From NCBI GenBank assembly GCA_015523685.1, contig WAJW01000147.1, forward strand, positions 1-14,467: a stretch of 14,467 nucleotides of DNA, written 5' to 3'. The first letter of the stretch is position 1, and every line of letters starts with the position of its first letter. Made by a program: the position numbers and the translations under genes. This DNA comes from Archaeoglobaceae archaeon (lineage in GTDB: Archaea > Halobacteriota > Archaeoglobi > Archaeoglobales > JdFR-42). The notes under the pieces were generated by a model. It was given only the letters and a program-made list of their open reading frames with translations. It ran no database searches and was not told where the DNA came from. Positions 1-6,991 of the stretch are shown piece by piece.

Positions 1-1449
1 CACCTCGAAATCGATCCATCTCTGATAATGGGAATATGTACGGGCTCAATACCATATCCCGAGCATAATGCAAGTCCGAGAAACACCATGGGTGCAGGGA
101 TGATAAAACAGTCCATAGGATTTCCCTACTCAAACCTGAGGTACAGACTCGATACCAGAGGGCATCTCCTGCACTATCCCCAGATTCCGATAGTCAAAAC
201 ATCCACCATGGATTCCATCCTTTTCGATGCCAGACCTGCAGGGCAGAATTTCGTTGTTGCGGTTCTATCTTATGAAGGGTACAACATTGAGGATGCGCTT
301 ATAATAAACAGGGCAAGCATAGAGAGAGGGCTTGGAAGGAGCCACTTCTTCAGAACCTATGAAGGAGAGGAGAGGAGATATCCTGGAGGACAGGAGGACA
401 AATTCGAGATACCGGGTGGAGAGATAATGGGGGCAAGAGGTGCAGAGGCCTATGCACGTCTTGACGAAGATGGACTCGTTCATCCCGAAACCGACGTCAA
501 ACCGAATGATGTGCTTATAGGAAAAACGAGTCCACCCAGATTTCTTGAAGAGCCCACAGAATTTGGTCTCACGCCACAGAAAAGGAGAGAGACCTCCATC
601 ACAATGAGATCCAATGAGAAAGGTATCGTTGATCTTGTTGTCCTCACTGAATCGGAAGGAGGATCAAAACTTGCAAAGGTGAGAGTCAGAGACCTCAGGA
701 TTCCTGAACTGGGAGATAAATTTGCTTCAAGACATGGACAGAAGGGGGTAATTGGGCTAATAGTCCCGCAGGAGGACATGCCATTCACAGAACAGGGAAT
801 AACACCGGATATGATTATAAATCCTCATGCAATTCCATCGAGAATGACTGTGGGTCATGTTCTCGAGATGATAGGTGGTAAGGTCGGGTCTCTCGAGGGA
901 AGGAGAATAGATGGAACCGCATTTCATGGAGAGGTTGAGGAAGATCTCCGCCAGGCACTTCTGAAACATGGATTCATCCATACAGGCAAAGAAACCATGT
1001 ACGATGGAGTGACGGGGAGAAAGTACAGGGTTGATGTTTTTGTTGGAGTGATCTACTATCAGAAACTCTACCATATGGTGGCGTCAAAGATCCATGCAAG
1101 ATCAAGGGGGCCCGTTCAGGTTTTGACCAGACAGCCAACGGAAGGCAGGGCAAGAGAAGGTGGATTGAGATTTGGAGAGATGGAGAGAGACGTCCTGATA
1201 GGCCATGGTGCTGCCCTCACTCTTAAGGATAGATTGCTTGAGGAATCAGACAAGGTAGAGGTTTACGTCTGTGGAAAATGCGGGATGGTCGCGCTCTACG
1301 ATTACAGAAGAAAAACCGCCTACTGCACGAACTGTGATGATGATAGCGATATATATTCCGTTGAGATGAGCTATGCATTTAAACTTCTTCTCGACGAGGT
1401 AAAATCCATGGGAATTGCGCCGAGACTCATCCTTGAGGACAGAGTGTGA
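1..1449 (+). CDS. rpoB: DNA-directed RNA polymerase subunit B (or B'), C-terminal part; 5' end outside window
   Basis: This is the C-terminal 482 codons of the second-largest RNA polymerase subunit, which forms part of the catalytic cleft and the clamp-facing hybrid-binding wall. The frame is open from base 1, so the ATG at 28 is internal, lying inside the conserved stretch around PYPEHN and SPRNTMGAGM. The GDKFASRHGQKG motif (codons 238-249 counted from base 1) carries the conserved basic residues near the active centre. A zinc ribbon CX2C-X14-CX2C follows at codons 424, 427, 442 and 445. The protein ends normally. Many euryarchaea split this subunit into B'' and B'. Whether this is the split B' or a full-length B cannot be told because the N-terminal part is missing. 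The TGA stop lies directly before the ribosome-binding site of rpoA1, ten bases from its ATG. Confidence 0.98.
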   Translation, partial: HLEIDPSLIMGICTGSIPYPEHNASPRNTMGAGMIKQSIGFPYSNLRYRLDTRGHLLHYPQIPIVKTSTMDSILFDARPAGQNFVVAVLSYEGYNIEDALIINRASIERGLGRSHFFRTYEGEERRYPGGQEDKFEIPGGEIMGARGAEAYARLDEDGLVHPETDVKPNDVLIGKTSPPRFLEEPTEFGLTPQKRRETSITMRSNEKGIVDLVVLTESEGGSKLAKVRVRDLRIPELGDKFASRHGQKGVIGLIVPQEDMPFTEQGITPDMIINPHAIPSRMTVGHVLEMIGGKVGSLEGRRIDGTAFHGEVEEDLRQALLKHGFIHTGKETMYDGVTGRKYRVDVFVGVIYYQKLYHMVASKIHARSRGPVQVLTRQPTEGRAREGGLRFGEMERDVLIGHGAALTLKDRLLEESDKVEVYVCGKCGMVALYDYRRKTAYCTNCDDDSDIYSVEMSYAFKLLLDEVKSMGIAPRLILEDRV

Positions 1450-1454
1450 GGTGA
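1448..1454 (+). promoter_or_regulatory. Shine-Dalgarno site of rpoA1, overlapping the rpoB stop
   Basis: GAGGTGA matches the archaeal anti-Shine-Dalgarno complement over seven bases. It overlaps the last two bases of the rpoB TGA stop and lies 4 bases before the ATG at 1459, which fixes the rpoA1 start. Confidence 0.75.
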
Positions 1455-1458
1455 ATAA

Positions 1459-4071
1459 ATGGCACCAAAACGTGTTAAGAGCATAAAATTTCAGGTTTTC
1501 AGCCCGAAAGAAATAAGAAAAATGAGCGTTGCCAAAATAATCACTCCAGACACGTATGATGATGACGGGTATCCCATTGAAATGGGTCTCATGGATCAGA
1601 GGCTGGGTGTCATTGATCCGGGATTGAGATGCAAGACTTGTGGTGGAAAGATAGGCGAGTGCCCGGGCCATTTCGGCCACGTGGAGCTGGTTGCACCCGT
1701 TATCCATGTGGGATATGCAAAGCTCATTGCAAAATTGCTCAACTCAACCTGCAGTAACTGCGGGAGAATTCTTCTTTCAGATAAGAAGAGAGATGAATTT
1801 ATCGAGGAGATACGAAAAAGGAAGGAAGTGAATGCGGATTTTGAGGATGTTGTGAAGGAGGCCTTCAGCACCGCATCGGGGGTCAAGGAATGCCCCCACT
1901 GTGGAGAACCACATGTTGAGATAAAATTTGAAAAACCCACCTTCTATTACGAAAACAATCACAGACTGACACCCATCGATGTGAGGGAAAGACTTGAGAA
2001 GATACCTGATGAAGATCTGAGGGCATTTGGAATCGAACCTGAAAGTGCACGTCCTGAGTGGATGGTTCTAACAGTCCTGCCAGTACCTCCAGTTAACACG
2101 AGACCTTCCATAACCCTCGAAAGCGGTCAGAGAAGCGAGGATGATCTGACCCACAAGCTCGTGGACATAATAAGAATAAATCAGAGGTTTCAGGAAAACA
2201 AGGAGGCCGGAGCACCACAGCTCATTATTGAGGACCTATGGGAACTTTTGCAATACCATGTCACGACATATCTGGATAACGAGGTATCGGGAGTTCCGCC
2301 TGCCAGGCACAGAAGCGGGAGACCCCTCAAAACCCTATCTCAGAGATTGAAAGGAAAAGAGGGTAGATTCAGAGGGAGCCTTTCAGGAAAGAGGGTTAAT
2401 TTCTCTGCCCGTACAGTTATATCCCCTGATCCCAACCTCAGCATAGGCGAGGTGGGGGTTCCAATTGAGATCGCAAAGGAGCTCACCGTTCCGGTGTACG
2501 TTAACGAACACAATCTGGAGGAGGTTAGAGAGTACATCCTGAGGGAAGAACATCCAAAGGCAAACTATGTTATAAGATCGGATGGAAAGAGAGTGAAGGT
2601 TACTGAGAACAACCGGGAAGAGCTTATCGAGAAGCTCGAACCTGGATGGATTGTGGAAAGACAGCTGAAGGATGGCGATATTGTTCTCTTCAACCGACAG
2701 CCATCCCTTCACAGAATGAGCATAATGGCTCACGAAGTAAGAGTACTGCCATATAAAACTTTCAGACTTAATCCTGCGGTCTGCCCACCGTATAACGCTG
2801 ATTTCGATGGAGATGAGATGAATCTTCACGTCCCCCAGTCTCTTGAGGCCCAGGCAGAGGCAAAAATCCTGATGAGCGTTCAGGAACATATACTTTCTCC
2901 CAGGTTCGGAGGCCCAATTATTGGAGGGATCCATGACCATATCACCGGCCTTTACCTGCTCACAAGGCGTGGAAATCGGTTCACCAGGAGTGAGGTAATG
3001 GAACTCATAAAAACCATTGATGTTGACAAACTTCCTGAACCGGCCATCGAGGAAGATGGAAAGAAATACTGGACTGGAAAGCAGGTGTTCAGCCTCATCC
3101 TGCCCGATGGCCTGAACATGAAGTTCAAGGCTGAGATATGTGAGAACTGTGATGTCTGCAAGGAGGAGAACTGTGATCGGGATGCATACGTTGTTATAAA
3201 GGATGGAGAACTGATTCATGGCACGATTGATGAGAAAGCGATAGGGGCATTCAAGGGTTTAATAATAGATCAGATTGTGAGGAAATACGGGGCCTACACA
3301 GCCCGAATATTTCTGGACAATGCAACGAAACTTGCCATAAGGGCCATAATGCATTTTGGATTCAGTTTCGGGATAGATGATGAGGACATACCAGATGATG
3401 CATTGAACCAGATAATCGATGTTATAAGAGAAGCTGAGGATGATGTCACAAATCTGGTGATGGCGTTCAGGAGGGGGGAGCTTGATCCCCTGCCGGGGAG
3501 GACGATAGAGGAAACCCTTGAGCTCAGAATCATGCAATCCCTGGGAAGAGCGAGAGACAGGGCGGGCAAGATTGCAGGTGGTTATCTTGGACTGGACAAC
3601 TCTGCAGTTATAATGGCTGTTTCAGGGGCAAGGGGTTCAATGCTGAATCTAACGCAGATGGCAGCCTGTGTCGGCCAGCAGTCTGTAAGGGGAGAGAGGA
3701 TCAAGAGGGGATATACGGACAGGACACTGCCACACTTCAGGAGGGGAGAGCTTGGTGCCGAGGCAAGAGGTTTTGTTAAATCCAGTTACAAAAATGGCCT
3801 CGATCCCCTTGAATTTTTCTTCCATGCAGTCGGAGGAAGAGAGGGTCTTGTCGATACCGCTGTGAGAACATCTCAATCAGGGTACCTTCAGAGGAGACTG
3901 ATTAATGCACTCCAGGATCTGAAACTTGAATACGATGGGACTGTGAGGGATACGAGGGGAGTTGTTGTTCAGTTCAAGTATGGGGATGATGGAATTGACC
4001 CGAGAAAGAGTTATGGTGGAAAGGCCGTGGATGTCAAAAGGATAATAGAAGAGGTTCTTGAAGAGGGATGA
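1459..4071 (+). CDS. rpoA1: DNA-directed RNA polymerase subunit A' (N-terminal part of the largest subunit)
   Basis: The 870-residue product is the archaeal A' subunit, equivalent to the N-terminal two thirds of bacterial beta'. It carries the clamp and the catalytic Mg-binding loop. Zinc-binding cysteines and a histidine of the clamp are visible at C58, C61, C68 and H71, with a second set at C98, C101, C145 and C148. The invariant catalytic motif NADFDGDE starts at N446, so the three Mg-chelating aspartates are D448, D450 and D452. The preceding FNRQPSLHRMS segment is also conserved. Length is typical for archaeal A', no intein interrupts the catalytic loop, and the protein ends where A'' takes over in archaea. 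The gene overlaps or abuts rpoA2, depending on which of three ATGs the latter uses. Confidence 0.98.
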   Translation: MAPKRVKSIKFQVFSPKEIRKMSVAKIITPDTYDDDGYPIEMGLMDQRLGVIDPGLRCKTCGGKIGECPGHFGHVELVAPVIHVGYAKLIAKLLNSTCSNCGRILLSDKKRDEFIEEIRKRKEVNADFEDVVKEAFSTASGVKECPHCGEPHVEIKFEKPTFYYENNHRLTPIDVRERLEKIPDEDLRAFGIEPESARPEWMVLTVLPVPPVNTRPSITLESGQRSEDDLTHKLVDIIRINQRFQENKEAGAPQLIIEDLWELLQYHVTTYLDNEVSGVPPARHRSGRPLKTLSQRLKGKEGRFRGSLSGKRVNFSARTVISPDPNLSIGEVGVPIEIAKELTVPVYVNEHNLEEVREYILREEHPKANYVIRSDGKRVKVTENNREELIEKLEPGWIVERQLKDGDIVLFNRQPSLHRMSIMAHEVRVLPYKTFRLNPAVCPPYNADFDGDEMNLHVPQSLEAQAEAKILMSVQEHILSPRFGGPIIGGIHDHITGLYLLTRRGNRFTRSEVMELIKTIDVDKLPEPAIEEDGKKYWTGKQVFSLILPDGLNMKFKAEICENCDVCKEENCDRDAYVVIKDGELIHGTIDEKAIGAFKGLIIDQIVRKYGAYTARIFLDNATKLAIRAIMHFGFSFGIDDEDIPDDALNQIIDVIREAEDDVTNLVMAFRRGELDPLPGRTIEETLELRIMQSLGRARDRAGKIAGGYLGLDNSAVIMAVSGARGSMLNLTQMAACVGQQSVRGERIKRGYTDRTLPHFRRGELGAEARGFVKSSYKNGLDPLEFFFHAVGGREGLVDTAVRTSQSGYLQRRLINALQDLKLEYDGTVRDTRGVVVQFKYGDDGIDPRKSYGGKAVDVKRIIEEVLEEG

Positions 4072-4073
4072 TG

Positions 4074-5231
4074 ATGGACGAGAAATGGCTCGATAAACAG
4101 CTTGCAAATTATCCCATGCCTGATAGGGTTAAAGAAGAGATAAAAGCAGAACTGATGAAATACGACATAACCAAGAAAAAGGCCAGGGAGATCATAGAGA
4201 GGTGTTACTCTGATTATCTGAGAAACCTGATGGAACCGGGTGAAGCGGCAGGAATAGTCGCAGCTCAGTCAATCGGCGAGCCCGGAACCCAGATGACCAT
4301 GAGAACCTTCCACTATGCGGGAGTTGCAGAAATAAACGTCACCCTCGGTCTGCCACGTCTCATAGAAATCCTTGATGTGAGAAAAACACCGAGCACTCCA
4401 ATCATGACAATAAAACTGGAAGGAGAGTATGCAAAGGACAGAAAACTTGCCAGAGAGGTCGCCAGCAGAATTGAAGCAACTTATGTGTCTGACATAGGTG
4501 ATATCTCTGTGGACATATACAAACTGCAGATAATACTCATCCCTGATGAGCGTGCAATGAAAAGAAAGCAGATCAGTAGAGAGGATCTGATAAAAAAACT
4601 TGAGAAAAGCCTCAAGGTGGAAGTGGAGGATGAAGGAGACAGGCTTGTCATAAACATAAAAGAGCCGTCATACAGAAAGCTTCTCCAGACTGTCGAGAAG
4701 ATGAAATCTCAGGTCATCAAGGGAATAAAGGAGATTAAAAGAGTTATTATACGGAAAGAGGGAGATGAATACGTGCTTTACACCGAAGGATCAAATCTGA
4801 AAAAGGTCATGAGAATCAAGGGGGTTGACTACAGACGAACTGTAACAAACAATATCCTCGAGATCGCCGAGGTTCTCGGCATTGAGGCCGCGAGAAATGC
4901 CATCATAAAAGAGGCACTTGATACCCTTGAAGAGCAGGGCCTCAATGTTGATGTCAGACACATAATGCTCGTTGCAGATATGATGACGAGTGATGGACAG
5001 GTGAAACAGGTTGGAAGGCATGGAGTTGCCGGAGAGAAGATAAGTGTTCTTTCAAGAGCTGCATTCGAGGTTACCGTGAACCATCTGCTTGAGGCGGCGG
5101 TCAGGGGTGAAGTGGACAATCTTGCCGGGGTTACTGAAAATGTGATTGTCGGGCAGGCAATTAAACTCGGAACCGGAGATGTGGAACTTGTATCCAGAAT
5201 CGGGGTGAAATCACATGGAGATGGATCTTGA
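4074..5231 (+). CDS. rpoA2: DNA-directed RNA polymerase subunit A'' (C-terminal part of the largest subunit)
   Basis: The product of about 385 residues completes the largest polymerase subunit and supplies the trigger loop that closes over the incoming NTP. The conserved block MEPGEAAGIVAAQSIGEPG lies at residues 53-71, followed by QMTMRTFHYAG (73-83) and the LPRLIEILD segment, all diagnostic for A''. Three consecutive in-frame ATGs are possible starts: 4068 (overlapping the rpoA1 TGA as ATGA), 4071 and 4074. I chose 4074 because the GAAGAGGG stretch at 4060-4067 then has a 6-base spacer, but 4068 or 4071 would change only two residues. The 3' end overlaps rpl30e by 17 bases. Tight coupling to rpoA1 suits equimolar synthesis of two halves of one ancestral subunit. 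Confidence 0.97.
   Translation: MDEKWLDKQLANYPMPDRVKEEIKAELMKYDITKKKAREIIERCYSDYLRNLMEPGEAAGIVAAQSIGEPGTQMTMRTFHYAGVAEINVTLGLPRLIEILDVRKTPSTPIMTIKLEGEYAKDRKLAREVASRIEATYVSDIGDISVDIYKLQIILIPDERAMKRKQISREDLIKKLEKSLKVEVEDEGDRLVINIKEPSYRKLLQTVEKMKSQVIKGIKEIKRVIIRKEGDEYVLYTEGSNLKKVMRIKGVDYRRTVTNNILEIAEVLGIEAARNAIIKEALDTLEEQGLNVDVRHIMLVADMMTSDGQVKQVGRHGVAGEKISVLSRAAFEVTVNHLLEAAVRGEVDNLAGVTENVIVGQAIKLGTGDVELVSRIGVKSHGDGS
5202..5208 (+). promoter_or_regulatory. Shine-Dalgarno site of rpl30e inside the end of rpoA2
   Basis: GGGGTGA lies within the rpoA2 coding sequence, 6 bases before the ATG at 5215. It favours that ATG over the in-frame ATG at 5221. Confidence 0.65.
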
Positions 5232-5502
5232 AAGGGCTTTAAGAAAGGCGATTAAAACAGGAAAGGTATATACAGGAAGTAAAAGAACCCTCAAAGCCTT
5301 AAAAAATAAAGAGGCAAAAATCGTTATTATGGCCGAAAACTGTCCCGAGGAGATAGCAAAGGCAATAGAGGAGTATGACGTACCCGTGATAAAGTACAAA
5401 GGGAGCAACATGGATCTCGGTGCAGCCTGTGGAAAGCCTTTTTCTGTGCTTACCCTGGCTGTTATCGATCCAGGAGAATCAGAGATACTCAATGCGGTGT
5501 GA
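5215..5502 (+). CDS. rpl30e: 50S ribosomal protein L30e
   Basis: The 95-residue product is a member of the L7Ae/L30e/S12e/Gadd45 superfamily of RNA-binding proteins, here the large-subunit protein L30e. The central section with AKIVIMAENCP, the YDVPVIKYKGSNMDLGAACGKP turn region (read in two parts) and the C-terminal LAVIDPGESEIL are typical. Its position between rpoA2 and nusA is the standard euryarchaeal location. Its start overlaps the end of rpoA2 by 17 bases, and its TGA stop is part of the nusA ribosome-binding site, so translation along this stretch is probably coupled. Confidence 0.96.
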   Translation: MEMDLERALRKAIKTGKVYTGSKRTLKALKNKEAKIVIMAENCPEEIAKAIEEYDVPVIKYKGSNMDLGAACGKPFSVLTLAVIDPGESEILNAV

Positions 5503-5507
5503 GGTAT
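5501..5507 (+). promoter_or_regulatory. Shine-Dalgarno site that fixes the nusA start
   Basis: GAGGTAT overlaps the rpl30e TGA stop (5500-5502) and lies 5 bases before the ATG at 5513. It argues against the longer in-frame starts at 5420 and 5492, which would add residues not typical of archaeal NusA. Confidence 0.6.
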
Positions 5508-5512
5508 CCTGT

Positions 5513-5938
5513 ATGAGCATAAAGCTATCCACCGAGGAGATCAGATACCTGACATTATTTGAGTCCGTCACCGGTGCATCGGTCAAGGACTGCATAGTGG
5601 AAAATGATGAAGACAGGGTGATTTTTGTTGTGAAAAAAGGTGACATGGGGCTTGCAATAGGAAAGGGGGGCTCAAATATCAACAGAGCCAGAAAACTGAT
5701 CGGTAAAAAAATTGAGATAGTTGAGCATTCCGAAGATCCAGTTGAGTTCATCAAGAACATATTTAAACCGGTTAAAACAAAGGTCAGTATCCTCGAAAAA
5801 AACGGCAGAAAAATCGCTGTCGTGAATGTCGATTTTGAGACGAAGGGACTTGCAATTGGTAAAGGTGGAAAAAATATAAATAAGGCAAAGTTGCTTGTGG
5901 GAAGACATCATAACATCGATGATGTTGTTGTAAGGTGA
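5513..5938 (+). CDS. nusA: NusA-like transcription termination/antitermination factor
   Basis: The 141-residue product is the short archaeal NusA, consisting of two KH RNA-binding domains without the bacterial N-terminal polymerase-binding and S1 domains. The two GKGG loops that grip RNA are at residues 50-53 and 116-119, each in the context AIGKGG.NI. The N-terminus MSIKLSTEEIRYL matches the family start, so the open frame upstream to 5420 is taken as spurious. Genetic linkage to RNA polymerase genes and rps12 is conserved in archaea and suggests a role in elongation or termination. Its exact function in archaea is less well established than in bacteria. Its TGA stop lies inside the AAGGTGA site of rps12. 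Confidence 0.95.
   Translation: MSIKLSTEEIRYLTLFESVTGASVKDCIVENDEDRVIFVVKKGDMGLAIGKGGSNINRARKLIGKKIEIVEHSEDPVEFIKNIFKPVKTKVSILEKNGRKIAVVNVDFETKGLAIGKGGKNINKAKLLVGRHHNIDDVVVR
5932..5938 (+). promoter_or_regulatory. Shine-Dalgarno site of rps12 containing the nusA stop
   Basis: AAGGTGA contains the TGA stop of nusA and lies 5 bases before the ATG at 5944, supporting that start over the upstream in-frame GTG at 5935. Confidence 0.65.
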
Positions 5939-5943
5939 GAATT

Positions 5944-6372
5944 ATGGCAAGAGGTCTGTTTGCAGCAAGAAAACTGAAGAACGACAGAAAAAGGTTCAGA
6001 TGGAAGGATAAGAAGTATGCAAGGAAACAGCTGATGCTCAACATTAAATCTGATCCCCTCGAAGGGGCACCTCAGGCAAGGGGCATCGTACTGGAGAAGA
6101 TAGGTGTTGAGGCAAAACAGCCAAACTCCGCAATAAGAAAATGTGTCAGAGTACAGCTCATCAAGAACGGAAGGCAGGTAACTGCATTCTGCCCGGGAGA
6201 CGGGGCGATAAATTTCATAGATGAGCATGATGAGGTTGTCATTGAGAAAATAGGCGGAGCGATGGGGAGATCCAAGGGTGACATACCGGGTGTCAGGTTC
6301 CAGGTGGTAAAGGTTAACAACGTCTCACTCAAAGAGCTCGTTTCGGGTAGAAAGGAGAAACCGGTGAGGTGA
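5944..6372 (+). CDS. rps12: 30S ribosomal protein S12 (uS12)
   Basis: The 142-residue product is uS12, which sits at the decoding centre of the small subunit and controls accuracy. The invariant loop KQPNSAIRKC and the second functional loop GRSKGDIPGVRF are both present. The N-terminal extension beginning MARGLFAARKL is the archaeal/eukaryal form, longer than bacterial S12. The start at 5944 is set by the AAGGTGA site and by the family N-terminus. The gene is followed without a gap by rps7, whose ribosome-binding site includes the S12 stop codon. Confidence 0.98.
   Translation: MARGLFAARKLKNDRKRFRWKDKKYARKQLMLNIKSDPLEGAPQARGIVLEKIGVEAKQPNSAIRKCVRVQLIKNGRQVTAFCPGDGAINFIDEHDEVVIEKIGGAMGRSKGDIPGVRFQVVKVNNVSLKELVSGRKEKPVR
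6366..6372 (+). promoter_or_regulatory. Shine-Dalgarno site of rps7, which supports its GTG start
   Basis: GAGGTGA contains the rps12 TGA stop and lies 6 bases upstream of the GTG at 6379. This strong site supports initiation at GTG. Confidence 0.7.
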
Positions 6373-6378
6373 ATCAGG

Positions 6379-6969
6379 GTGGAAACAAAGTATGGCCTGT
6401 CAAAAGAGGAAAAACTCGTGTTTGGCAAATGGGATCCTGAAGAGGTTGTATTTGAAGATCCCGCCATGGAAGAGTACATATCCCTTGAACCCAGGTTTGT
6501 ATATCATAACTGTGGAAGGCATGCAAACAAACCTTTTGCCAAAAAAGACGTTTTTATTGTAGAGAGGTTGATCAACAAGGTTATGAGAAAAGAACACAAC
6601 ACGGGTAAAAAGCAGAAAGCTTACAATATTGTCAGAGAGGCTTTTGAAATAATCCATAAGAAGACAAAGAAAAACCCCCTTCAGGTTCTCATTAAGGCCA
6701 TCGAAAATGCGGGTCAGAGGGAAGAGATTGTCAGATTGAAGTACGGAGGGATTGCGGTTCCAAAGGCGGTTGATACATCAACATCGAGAAGAATAGATCA
6801 GGCGCTGATGAATATTACAGAGGGGGCAAGAAGATCCGCATTCAAATCCAAGAGATCTATCTCTGCAAGTCTTGCAGAAGAGATAATAGCTGCGGCAAAT
6901 AATGAAAGCAGGAGCTATGCCATATCGATGAAAGAAGAAAAAGAAAGGGTGGCAAAAGCAGCAAGATAA
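6379..6969 (+). CDS. rps7: 30S ribosomal protein S7 (uS7)
   Basis: The 196-residue product is uS7, a primary binder of the 3' major domain of 16S rRNA near the exit-site tRNA. The central block with RLINKVMRKEHNTGKKQKAY, the segment NPLQVLIKAIENAGQREEI and the C-terminal SFAISMKEE-like end (here SYAISMKEEKERVAKAAR) are characteristic of archaeal S7. Translation begins at GTG, the only clear non-ATG start among the polymerase and ribosomal genes here, backed by the GAGGTGA site. The length fits the archaeal family, which is longer at the N-terminus than bacterial S7. It lies 22 bases before fusA. Confidence 0.97.
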   Translation: METKYGLSKEEKLVFGKWDPEEVVFEDPAMEEYISLEPRFVYHNCGRHANKPFAKKDVFIVERLINKVMRKEHNTGKKQKAYNIVREAFEIIHKKTKKNPLQVLIKAIENAGQREEIVRLKYGGIAVPKAVDTSTSRRIDQALMNITEGARRSAFKSKRSISASLAEEIIAAANNESRSYAISMKEEKERVAKAAR

Positions 6970-6991
6970 ACAGCAGACAGGGGTTATTGAA

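Noticed and set aside
1..1449. Start of rpoB at ATG 28
   Set aside because: The frame is open to base 1 and codons 1-9 (HLEIDPSLI) continue the conserved RpoB sequence, so the gene is cut by the window edge.
2383..3219. Long minus-strand open frame (278 codons) opposite rpoA1
   Set aside because: It lies wholly antisense to the highly conserved catalytic core of RNA polymerase A', shows no recognisable motif, and is explained by codon bias of the + strand gene.
5420..5512. N-terminal extension of NusA
   Set aside because: The extension is the shifted frame of rpl30e. The family N-terminus and the Shine-Dalgarno site both place the start at 5513.
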